Below, piece after piece: positions 1-5,305 of a stretch of 6,217 bases of DNA (its first letter is position 1; each line of letters begins with the position of its first letter). The translations under genes and the position numbers were made by a program. Source of the stretch: an uncultured Veillonella sp. (lineage in GTDB: Bacteria; Bacillota; Negativicutes; Veillonellales; Veillonellaceae); NCBI GenBank assembly GCA_900757715.1, contig CAAEOZ010000175.1, forward strand, positions 1 through 6,217. Direction: 5' to 3'. Under the pieces are notes generated by a model. That model made no database searches. It was not told where the DNA came from and saw only the letters and a program-made list of their open reading frames with translations.

Positions 1-183
1 TCCATCCATCATATGTTGGTCCATATGCATATTAGAACCATCATGTCTATGTGGTTTTCTAAACTGTTGTTCATTCGTTTTCATCCATTCACCAAAATTA
101 GGTAAATCATTAACTGCAAAGGATGTAACTGCCCCAACAGCACAAATTACGGTTAAAATCGCTGTTATTATAATTCGTCTCAT
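1..183 (-). CDS. Small exported His/Met-rich protein, N-terminal part (3' end beyond the left edge)
   Basis: The open frame starts at ATG 183-181 and stays open to the window edge, giving 61 codons. The start is set by an excellent Shine-Dalgarno, AAGGAGG, that overlaps the stop codon of the preceding gene. Only 9 nt separate stop and start, so translation is probably coupled. Residues 1-23 look like a Sec signal peptide: MRR, a hydrophobic core, then a plausible cut after SFA (residue 23). There is no lipobox around Cys14, so it is probably not a lipoprotein. The visible mature part is hydrophilic, and residues 43-61 carry 4 His and 4 Met in 19 residues, as in periplasmic metal-binding or chaperone-like proteins. 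I do not recognise the family. Third genes in PadR-DUF1700 operons are often envelope proteins such as DUF4097, but nothing visible confirms that here. Metal binding is inference only. Confidence 0.75.
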   Translation of the reverse strand, partial: MRRIIITAILTVICAVGAVTSFAVNDLPNFGEWMKTNEQQFRKPHRHDGSNMHMDQHMMDG

Positions 184-192
184 AAATCCTCC

Positions 193-768
193 TTAGTCCA
201 CATTGCGGAAGTAACGTTCACGCACACCGCGAAGCTCTGTACCAACAAAGACGCATGTAAGTCCACCAAATAAACCTACACCACCAAGTGCCACTAGAGT
301 TACAATGGACAATACTGGAAATGCAGTAACATTCTCAAATGGTTGCCATGAGCTACCTAGTAAGAACAAGATAGCCGGTGTAATAATGAATATAAGAGCA
401 CCTACAATATAGGATAAGGCACTTCCAATAGAGAGCAAGGTCTTAGATGCTTTTTTAGCCATCCCCGGTAATTGAGGTAAAAGACGCTCTTTATAATCAT
501 CAAATCGTGCATAAATTTCCTGCATATTAACGGATTTACTTTCACTGCCATCTTGATTCATTGTATCTGTAATGATACCTGCATCTACGTAGGATGCATA
601 TATTTCCTCTGGAGTCCCTAAGGATTTAATGATCTCACTATCGGTAAGCCCTTTTTCATAACCTACCGCAAAATGCTCTTCATAAACCTCTATAATACTC
701 TCCACATCTGCAACACGCGCTTTTTTAAATATATTACGCAATGCATCTAAAAAGCTATTTTTGTTCAT
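193..768 (-). CDS. DUF1700/HAAS-domain membrane protein
   Basis: A 191-residue protein. Residues 1-65 match the HAAS (DUF1700) helical pattern: an N-terminal FLDALRNIF helix, an acidic helix with the EVYEEHF motif (about 27-33), then GLTDSEIIKSLGTPEEI (about 40-56). A charged linker of about 45 residues follows. Two hydrophobic segments (about 112-138 and 152-177) should span the inner membrane, leaving a basic C-terminal tail. HAAS proteins are typically encoded beside PadR regulators and are thought to be membrane partners in PadR-controlled envelope responses; the biochemical role is unknown. I chose ATG 768-766. An in-frame TTG at 777 directly abuts the AAAGGAG ribosome binding site, so it cannot be used, whereas the ATG sits 9 nt downstream of it. 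The start overlaps the end of padR by 14 bp, which indicates translational coupling. Confidence 0.88.
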   Translation of the reverse strand: MNKNSFLDALRNIFKKARVADVESIIEVYEEHFAVGYEKGLTDSEIIKSLGTPEEIYASYVDAGIITDTMNQDGSESKSVNMQEIYARFDDYKERLLPQLPGMAKKASKTLLSIGSALSYIVGALIFIITPAILFLLGSSWQPFENVTAFPVLSIVTLVALGGVGLFGGLTCVFVGTELRGVRERYFRNVD

Positions 769-1084
769 TATAGTCAACTCCTTTCAACAGCATATTGATA
801 ACACCAGAAAATTCATCCCATTCTTGACGCATCTTGTTATATGCTGCACGGCCTTCGTTCGTGATATGATAGTATTTCCTTGATGGGCCTGTAGAAGACT
901 CCTTTAAATACGTTTCAACATACTTTTCTTTTTTCAGTCTATTAAACAATGGATATATCGTTCCTTCAGATATTTCAATATATTCCGAAATGGTGCTTAC
1001 GATTTCGTATCCGTAGCGATCATTTTGTGTTAATAATGCTAGCACCAGCATGTCCATAACACCTTTTTTTAATTGAACTTGCAT
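755..1084 (-). CDS. PadR-family transcriptional regulator
   Basis: A 109-residue protein with the PadR winged helix-turn-helix. Residues 6-35 hold KKGVMDMLVLALL and the RYGYEIV helix. The recognition helix carries the family signature SEGTIYPLFNRLKKEKYV (about 39-56). The wing is SSTGPSRKYYHIT (about 63-75). The short C-terminal helix (about 80-105) is the dimerisation arm of the compact PadR subfamily 2. These proteins are usually repressors of neighbouring membrane or efflux genes and of themselves, often relieved by small ligands or envelope stress. The start is ATG 1084, with a strong AGGGAGG site 4 nt upstream. It is the first gene of a three-gene operon (padR, DUF1700, exported protein). 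Its promoter contains a large inverted repeat (1171-1199) that is a natural autoregulatory operator. No residue is obviously missing and the length is normal for the subfamily. Confidence 0.93.
   Translation of the reverse strand: MQVQLKKGVMDMLVLALLTQNDRYGYEIVSTISEYIEISEGTIYPLFNRLKKEKYVETYLKESSTGPSRKYYHITNEGRAAYNKMRQEWDEFSGVINMLLKGVDYNEQK
778..784 (-). promoter_or_regulatory. Ribosome binding site of the DUF1700 gene, inside the padR 3' end
   Basis: The minus strand reads AAAGGAG within the last codons of padR. It is 9 nt from ATG 768 and 0 nt from the upstream in-frame TTG 777. This spacing decides the start codon and implies that ribosomes finishing padR reinitiate on the next gene. Confidence 0.75.
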
Positions 1085-1154
1085 AGTTCCTCCCTTTTAG
1101 GCTGTGCTTGCCTGCCAATGTGAAAGCTCTCTTACGGTCACTATCATGTACTGA

Positions 1155-1190
1155 CAAATACATAATAACATAAGGTACCTCGGAACGCAA
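1155..1190 (-). promoter_or_regulatory. Extended -10 promoter of the padR operon
   Basis: On the minus strand the -35 is TTGCGT (1190-1185), followed by 17 bp, then TATTAT as -10 (1167-1162). A TG lies one base before the -10 (1170-1169), making it an extended -10. The predicted start is near 1155, giving a leader of about 70 nt. Immediately upstream of the -35, 1200-1235 is almost pure A/T with T and A runs, resembling an UP element. The -35 matches consensus at only 3 of 6 positions, consistent with a promoter that depends on the extended -10. Confidence 0.6.
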
Positions 1191-1199
1191 GGTACCTTA
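1171..1199. repeat. 10-bp inverted repeat across the padR promoter (candidate operator)
   Basis: The arms TAAGGTACCT (1171-1180) and AGGTACCTTA (1190-1199) are perfect inverse copies separated by 9 bp. Each arm also contains the self-complementary GGTACC. The repeat covers the -35 and most of the spacer of the padR promoter, so a dimer bound here would block RNA polymerase. PadR autoregulation is the simplest reading. A looser ATGT-N10-ACAT dyad, closer to published PadR sites, lies just downstream at 1147-1164 and is an alternative. The repeat is not a terminator, because no T run follows in either direction. Confidence 0.55.
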
Positions 1200-1349
1200 C
1201 AAAAAAATATTGAAAATTAATATATTTTTTTCTTCTTTCTATACTAAAAATACAGTTAATTTCTACATTTATAGAAAAAAATTTTTTCAAAAAAATTTCT
1301 TATTTATCGTTTTTTTTATACAAAATCTATTAAAGTACTCTATTATAAC
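1200..1349. other. A-tract-rich non-coding spacer between padR and htrA
   Basis: No gene is supported here. The stretch is nearly all A/T. It includes an A7T6 block followed by an A7T3 block (1275-1298), which would give intrinsically bent DNA, and a weak hairpin, TTTCTA/TAGAAA, around 1260-1277. It lies upstream of the padR promoter and may act as an UP element or bend, but it may also be plain AT-rich spacer. Confidence 0.4.
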
Positions 1350-1380
1350 AAAAAACCCTCATCTAAAAGATGAGGATTTT
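1350..1380 (-). terminator. Intrinsic terminator of htrA
   Basis: On the minus strand, 64 nt after the htrA stop, CCTCATCT (1375-1368) pairs with AGATGAGG (1364-1357) around a 3-nt loop. One G and a run of six T follow (1355-1350). In the plus direction only four T follow, so it mainly serves htrA. Confidence 0.85.
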
Positions 1381-1443
1381 CTAACACTACAAAAGAAAGT
1401 AGTGCATTATTGAAATACTTAATTAAGTCTTATTTACTAGATT

Positions 1444-2541
1444 CTAATTTGAAGACGCTTCCCCTAATTTAAGCTGTGCGCTCTTCATTTTGCCGTTATG
1501 AGTATAGGATATCAAAATTATATCTCCAGGGCTCTTAGCATCGATTTGCTCTTTTAATTCGAGTAATGTAGTAATATCCTTACCATCAATTTGCGCAATC
1601 GTATCCCCTTCTACGAGACCAGCCTGTGCAGCAGGACCATTTGAATCAAGTTGCACAATAAGGAGCCCATCACCTTCATAGGTTACATTATTACGAGCTG
1701 CAGTTTGACGGTCTACAGCCCATACCCCAATATAAGGACGAATGACCTTACCATTTTTAATAATAGAATCAACAATTGTCATCGCAGAATTAATTGGAAT
1801 GGCAAAGCCCATACCTTCAATTCCCTCTTTAGAGATTTTGGCGCTATTAATACCAATTAACTCTCCATCTGCATTAATGAGAGCACCGCCTGAGTTACCT
1901 GGATTAATGGCTGCATCAGTTTGAATCAATGGGAATCGTTGACCTTGATCATCAATTGTACGTGCTAAGGCACTAATAACACCAGAGGTAACTGAACCTT
2001 TAAACTCAAGACCTAAAGGATTGCCAATAGCAATAGCTGGCTCCCCTACTTGTAAAGAGTCAGAGTCACCAATTTTTATAGGTTTAATATCTTTTGGAGG
2101 TTTAATTTTTACAACTGCTAAATCCGTCTGTGAATCTGAACCTATAACGGTCCCCGTCACCGTACTGCCATCAGACAATGATACTGTAACCTCCCCATTT
2201 TTAGCCTCCGCCACAACATGTTTATTTGTTACAATATGTCCATCATTATCGATAAGCACACCAGACCCAACACCTTCTCCAGCATAGATAGTACGGTTAA
2301 AAATATCCTTTTGAAATACTTGTGTTGTAATCCCTACTACAGCAGGCCCAGATTCTTTAGCCGCTTGTACTACATAGGTATTACGTGTTTCAGTAATAGG
2401 CTTAGTCTGTTTAGTTTGTTCTCTCACGTTTGTTGGTTGCGTATTAACAGGGCTGCCAAAGAAATAGTATCCTCCGCCTACTCCAATACCCAAAGCAAGA
2501 ATACACGCAATTACTGTTTTCTTATATTTTGAAAATGTCAT
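1444..2541 (-). CDS. htrA: HtrA/DegP-family periplasmic serine protease with one PDZ domain
   Basis: A 365-residue envelope protease that degrades misfolded exported proteins and can act as a chaperone. Residues 8-28 form an N-terminal hydrophobic anchor or uncleaved signal, followed by a Thr/Gln-rich linker (about 31-55). The trypsin-like domain spans about 56-265 and has all three catalytic residues: His108 (TNKHVV), Asp140 (DLAVVKI) and Ser217 (GNSGGAL). The VGSGVLID strand and the IQTDAAINPGNSGG substrate loop are intact. A single PDZ domain (about 268-360) ends the protein, as in Firmicutes HtrA and DegS-like forms; E. coli DegP has two. The start ATG 2541 has an AAGGAGA site 5 nt upstream. 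The gene appears monocistronic, with its own promoter (2722-2757) and terminator (1350-1380). Its neighbours are a candidate sRNA and a two-component system. In a diderm Negativicute it would act in the periplasm. Confidence 0.96.
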   Translation of the reverse strand: MTFSKYKKTVIACILALGIGVGGGYYFFGSPVNTQPTNVREQTKQTKPITETRNTYVVQAAKESGPAVVGITTQVFQKDIFNRTIYAGEGVGSGVLIDNDGHIVTNKHVVAEAKNGEVTVSLSDGSTVTGTVIGSDSQTDLAVVKIKPPKDIKPIKIGDSDSLQVGEPAIAIGNPLGLEFKGSVTSGVISALARTIDDQGQRFPLIQTDAAINPGNSGGALINADGELIGINSAKISKEGIEGMGFAIPINSAMTIVDSIIKNGKVIRPYIGVWAVDRQTAARNNVTYEGDGLLIVQLDSNGPAAQAGLVEGDTIAQIDGKDITTLLELKEQIDAKSPGDIILISYTHNGKMKSAQLKLGEASSN

Positions 2542-2634
2542 GTAGATCTCCTTATACTCTTCTTAATATTCTTCTACATCACCCATAACTTCTTAATGAT
2601 GATTATAAAAGTTAAGATTAGAACCAAATCATAA

Positions 2635-2650
2635 ATCATATAATTATGAT
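2635..2650. repeat. Short inverted repeat in the htrA leader
   Basis: ATCATA (2635-2640) and TATGAT (2645-2650) are perfect inverse copies 4 bp apart, in the untranslated leader of htrA about 95 bp before its start codon. It could be a weak RNA hairpin or a protein site. In sequence this AT-rich, chance is a fair alternative. Confidence 0.3.
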
Positions 2651-2692
2651 ACTTTATAAATACGCCACGTCTCACACTAATTCAAATCATCT

Positions 2693-2720
2693 CAAAATTA
2701 ATTTTATAAAATTGATTTTG
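2693..2720. repeat. 28-bp near-perfect palindrome at the htrA transcription start
   Basis: The two 14-bp halves (2693-2706 and 2707-2720) are inverse copies except for one mismatched pair (2699/2714). The central 14 bp (2700-2713) are a perfect palindrome. It begins about 2 nt downstream of the predicted htrA start site, a classic operator position. In RNA it would be a weak A-U hairpin at the extreme 5' end of the mRNA. I do not recognise a known operator consensus. Confidence 0.55.
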
Positions 2721-2721
2721 A

Positions 2722-2757
2722 TGAATCTATTATAGTACGACTGCTTTTCCAATGCAA
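2722..2757 (-). promoter_or_regulatory. Sigma70-type promoter of htrA
   Basis: The minus strand has TTGCAT (2757-2752), 17 bp, then a perfect TATAAT (2734-2729). The predicted start is near 2722, leaving a long untranslated leader of about 180 nt before ATG 2541. The terminator at 2878 isolates it from upstream transcription. Confidence 0.65.
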
Positions 2758-2877
2758 GATATCAATTTATAATTTTTCTTGTAAAAGTATAATTATTATA
2801 ACCGTATATCCTCCACTAGATAAATACCTAGAATTCTAAAAGAAGCTATATAGAATGTATTCAACTATCTAAAGTCT

Positions 2878-2927
2878 AAAAAACATAAAGGGCATTCACT
2901 AGCCGTCGCTAGCAAATGCCCTTTATG
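2878..2927 (-). terminator. Strong intrinsic terminator ending the sRNA / two-component transcript
   Basis: A 13-bp perfect stem joins 2884-2896 and 2915-2927 and includes the GGGCATT/AATGCCC core. A 2x2 internal loop and a 5-bp upper stem (CTAGC/GCTAG, 2899-2903 and 2908-2912) with a 4-nt loop sit on top. On the minus strand six T follow (2883-2878); on the plus strand there is no T run. It therefore ends leftward transcripts. The nearest protein gene ends 282 bp upstream, unusually far, which points to an RNA between them. Confidence 0.9.
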
Positions 2928-3054
2928 CATATAGTTTGAGAGTGTAAGGACTGTTGAGAGAGAGAGTATATGTGATCTAGATAAGCTTTAGAGAGAACTT
3001 ATTAAGAGAGAGAAGTTAAAATATTACTTATCTAGAGTCATAGTCAGCCTTACT
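2878..3054 (-). ncRNA. Candidate structured small RNA with CU-rich loops (about 177 nt)
   Basis: This non-coding interval has its own promoter (3061-3088) and a strong terminator (2878-2927), and no convincing ORF. The predicted start, an A at 3054, falls one base before a stem. P1 pairs 3053-3045 with 2953-2944 (9 bp with one bulge at 2950). Inside it, P2 is a perfect 10-bp pairing of 3036-3027 with 2985-2976. Inside that, P3 pairs 3017-3013 with 3000-2996 and closes a 12-nt loop reading CUCUCUCUUAAU. CU tracts recur at 3013-3006, 2996-2991, 2966-2956 and 2942-2938, mostly in predicted single-stranded parts. CU-rich loops are a known way for Firmicutes sRNAs to pair with purine-rich ribosome binding sites; a trans-acting regulator is my inference. 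Alternatives are a long processed 3' UTR of the response-regulator mRNA, or a 6S-like RNA. I recognise no known RNA family. Confidence 0.6.
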
Positions 3055-3060
3055 TAAATA

Positions 3061-3088
3061 AGTATACATGGAATATCTAAACTATCAA
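3061..3088 (-). promoter_or_regulatory. Sigma70-type promoter of the candidate sRNA
   Basis: On the minus strand TTGATA (3088-3083) is followed by 16 bp and TATACT (3066-3061). Each box matches consensus at 5 of 6 positions, better than the other promoters in the window. The predicted start is about 3054. A TACTTA/TAAGTA inverted repeat (3051-3064) spans the -10 and the start. Three GTTTA words upstream (3082-3078, 3103-3099, 3114-3110) are spaced 21 and 11 bp apart. Confidence 0.6.
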
Positions 3089-3209
3089 AGTAACTATATA
3101 AACAATTCTTAAACCTTTGATTATATCTCTATAATAAAATCTCTATGAAGTCATATCTAATCAACAGCCACGAATAACGTGAGTATAATGTGAATGCATA
3201 TTTTCGATA

Positions 3210-3899
3210 CTAAACGAATTTATACCCTACGCCCCATACTGTAATAATATGCTTACTATCAGATGGATTATCCTCAATTTCTTCACGTAAACGATTAATA
3301 TGAACCGCTACAGTTGCATAATCACCATAGGAGTCAAGACCCCATACACGAGAATATAATTCTTCTTTGCTAAATACAATATCACGGTTACGCATCAAGA
3401 ATTCTAACAACTGGAATTCTTTCTTTTTGAGATGAACCTCTTTTTCATTCACCCATACTTTCATCATCTTAGGATCGAGACGAATTTCACCGGATTGAAT
3501 AGCGTTAGTTTCCATTGCATCGCGCTCTGTTAAACGTTTATATTGCGCCAACATGGCTTTAATCTTCGCAATCAATACAGATGGAGAGAATGGCTTTTCA
3601 ATATAATCATCAGCGCCTACGCCTAAACCACGGATTTTATCGATATCGTCAAGGCGCGCAGTTACCATAACGATTGGTACACGAACTTTGTCACGAATTT
3701 GGCGACAAACTTCAAAACCATCCATTTCTGGCAACATAACATCAAGGATAATAAGGTCTACAGGAGTATTCAATGCTGCTTCAATGCCATCTGTACCATT
3801 AGTCATAATAGTTACATCATAGCCCGCCACCATTAAATAATCACGCTCAATATTGGCAATATCCAAATCGTCTTCAATAATTAAGATATGTTCACTCAT
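3210..3899 (-). CDS. OmpR/PhoB-family response regulator
   Basis: A 229-residue cytoplasmic transcription factor, the output half of a two-component system. The receiver domain (about 1-120) has the acidic pair Asp10/Asp11, the phosphoacceptor Asp53 (LIILDVMLPEMDG), Thr80 and Lys102 (EKPFSP), all as expected. The winged-helix DNA-binding domain (about 135-229) ends in the typical HINRLREEIEDNP and WGVGYKF motifs. The length is normal. The start ATG 3899 overlaps the kinase stop (ATGA), with an AAGGAG site 7 nt upstream, so the two genes are translationally coupled in the order kinase then regulator. No terminator follows the stop codon directly; transcription could continue to 2878. The target genes cannot be read from sequence. 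The adjacent sRNA promoter, htrA and the kinase promoter are natural candidates. It is too generic to assign to a named system. Confidence 0.96.
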   Translation of the reverse strand: MSEHILIIEDDLDIANIERDYLMVAGYDVTIMTNGTDGIEAALNTPVDLIILDVMLPEMDGFEVCRQIRDKVRVPIVMVTARLDDIDKIRGLGVGADDYIEKPFSPSVLIAKIKAMLAQYKRLTERDAMETNAIQSGEIRLDPKMMKVWVNEKEVHLKKKEFQLLEFLMRNRDIVFSKEELYSRVWGLDSYGDYATVAVHINRLREEIEDNPSDSKHIITVWGVGYKFV

Positions 3900-5236
3900 G
3901 ATTCTTCTCCTTGCTTAGGAAACTCTAATATAATACGTAGACCATGTGGCCTTACATTTTCAATCATAACTCGGCCTTCAAAGATTTCCATAATTCGACG
4001 GATAATCGACAATCCTAGGCCACTACCTTCTTGAGGATTCGTACGAGACGAATCTACACGATAGAATGGGCGCATCAGACGCTCTAGAGATTCTGGCGGT
4101 ACACCTGGACCATCATCACTGATGACACAATATACAAAATCATCATCACTCGTTACATCTATGACGCAATGACCAATATCGGCCATTTTATACTTAGCGC
4201 TATTGTTCAACACATTCTGCAAAACTCGTTGTAACAATTGTGGGTTAGCATTGATAAAAGGTGTTTCCGTAGCTATACGAGCCTTAATCTCAAGCCCCTT
4301 CGATTGATACGGAGCTAAATGATCTTCTACAAAGTCATGCACAAACTGACCTAATTCAATTCGCTCAGACGGACGAGATTCTTTTTTATAGTTCAATGTT
4401 GTTATGAGGAATAGTTCCTCTAACATAGAATCCAAATCATTGGCCCGCTTCAAAATAATCCCCATATATCTTTTTTGTTGCTCTTCCGTTGGTGCAATAC
4501 CATCACGAACACCTTCAGCATAAGCTTTAATAGCCGTCAACGGAGTTCGTATATCATGAGATATACCAGCGAGTAGCTCTTTCTGTTGTTCTTGTTCCAT
4601 TTCAATCTGACGATTTGCCATTTCTAACGACTTTGTCATGTTCTTAACGTGAATCATGATAAACCGTGTAACAAATCGGTTAATAGCAAAAAATGTAACA
4701 ATAAAGAGCAATATGGAAACTACGATAATATAAAAAGATACGGATTCCATTAAGCTATCACTACCATGAGTAGCACGCCTAATCGCAATATGGTATACAT
4801 AGGAATGACGTCCATCGTACTTTCTCATTTCATAAACGAAAGTATTATTGGATTGATATACGATGCCCTGTAATTCAGGATTAACATCAATAAGACCAAC
4901 AATGGCAGAAGCACTATAGATTTGTGGATTACCGTAGTTATACACCATGTTTCCTTGATCGAGTACTTCAACATATACTTCCTTTGGATCAAGTAGGCTA
5001 TAGCTAGGCTTAACCAAGCTATTAATTAGATCATTTTCTAACCCATAAAAGGTAATGGTTTCAGTTATTCGACTGACACTTTTAAACTGTTGTTCCTGCT
5101 CAATACGCAAATAATAACCGGCATTGGCCAATATGCGCAAACCTGTAAAATATAGCAAAAATAAGATAATTGCTATTAAAATAGGTACAACAAACAGCAC
5201 AACATTGGATATCCAAATTCGTATTTGTAAATTCAC
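3896..5236 (-). CDS. Membrane sensor histidine kinase
   Basis: A 446-residue kinase that senses an unknown extracytoplasmic signal and phosphorylates the regulator encoded next to it. TM1 is about 10-32 and TM2 about 166-188. Between them lies an exported sensor region of about 130 residues with no motif I recognise. The HisKA helix carries the phosphorylated His227 in SHDIRTPL. The ATPase domain has the N box NVLNNSAKY (341-349), the G1 box DDGPGVP (374-380), the F box region RPFYRVD (389-395) and the G2 box GSGLGLS (404-410). Only about 40 residues separate TM2 from His227, so a full HAMP linker does not fit; an amphipathic Glu/Gln-rich signalling helix (about 195-220) replaces it. The start codon is GTG 5236, chosen because TGAGG lies 7 nt upstream and the nearest upstream ATG is out of frame and quickly closed. 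Confidence 0.95.
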   Translation of the reverse strand: MNLQIRIWISNVVLFVVPILIAIILFLLYFTGLRILANAGYYLRIEQEQQFKSVSRITETITFYGLENDLINSLVKPSYSLLDPKEVYVEVLDQGNMVYNYGNPQIYSASAIVGLIDVNPELQGIVYQSNNTFVYEMRKYDGRHSYVYHIAIRRATHGSDSLMESVSFYIIVVSILLFIVTFFAINRFVTRFIMIHVKNMTKSLEMANRQIEMEQEQQKELLAGISHDIRTPLTAIKAYAEGVRDGIAPTEEQQKRYMGIILKRANDLDSMLEELFLITTLNYKKESRPSERIELGQFVHDFVEDHLAPYQSKGLEIKARIATETPFINANPQLLQRVLQNVLNNSAKYKMADIGHCVIDVTSDDDFVYCVISDDGPGVPPESLERLMRPFYRVDSSRTNPQEGSGLGLSIIRRIMEIFEGRVMIENVRPHGLRIILEFPKQGEES

Positions 5237-5268
5237 AGGATTACCTCAATATCATAAATAGTAGATAC

Positions 5269-5305
5269 TCTCTATAGTTTACGCTATTTTTAATGCTTAA
5301 CGCAA
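5269..5305 (-). promoter_or_regulatory. Probable promoter of the kinase-regulator operon
   Basis: The minus strand has TTGCGT (5305-5300), 18 bp, then TAAACT (5281-5276), with the start near 5269 and a leader of about 30 nt. A second TTGCGT (5318-5313) lies 13 bp upstream as a direct repeat, and GCGT recurs inside the spacer next to the -10. Both boxes are weak, so this promoter may need an activator, possibly its own regulator. A second weak -10 (TATAAA) lies further upstream near 5360. Confidence 0.4.

Noticed and set aside
769..777. Upstream TTG start for the DUF1700 protein, adding three residues
   Set aside because: It directly touches the AAAGGAG site with no spacer; ATG 768 has proper spacing.
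1171..1199. T-box-like or terminator reading of the GGTACC hairpin
   Set aside because: No T-box core or tRNA-synthetase context is present, and no T run follows in either direction. The overlap with promoter boxes favours an operator.
1210..1413. 67-codon plus-strand ORF, rich in Phe, Ile and Lys
   Set aside because: It lies in A/T-tract DNA, runs through the htrA terminator hairpin, has no ribosome binding site and has low-complexity composition.
1651..2532. Several plus-strand ORFs of 60-104 codons opposite htrA
   Set aside because: They are antisense shadows of a clearly real protease gene. None has a family signature or a ribosome binding site I can support.
2861..2929. 22-codon minus-strand ORF (ATG 2929) through the terminator hairpin
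   Set aside because: It has no ribosome binding site, and the sequence is fully explained by the stem-loop and T run.
3024..3041. Five-codon ORF MTLDK in the candidate sRNA, preceded by AAGG
   Set aside because: It is too short to support. The AAGG is part of stem P1 and the codons overlap stem P2, so RNA pairing explains the sequence better.
3165..3185. CACG/CGTG hairpin just after the response regulator gene, considered as a terminator
   Set aside because: Only 4 bp of stem and no T run, so read-through toward 2878 is expected.
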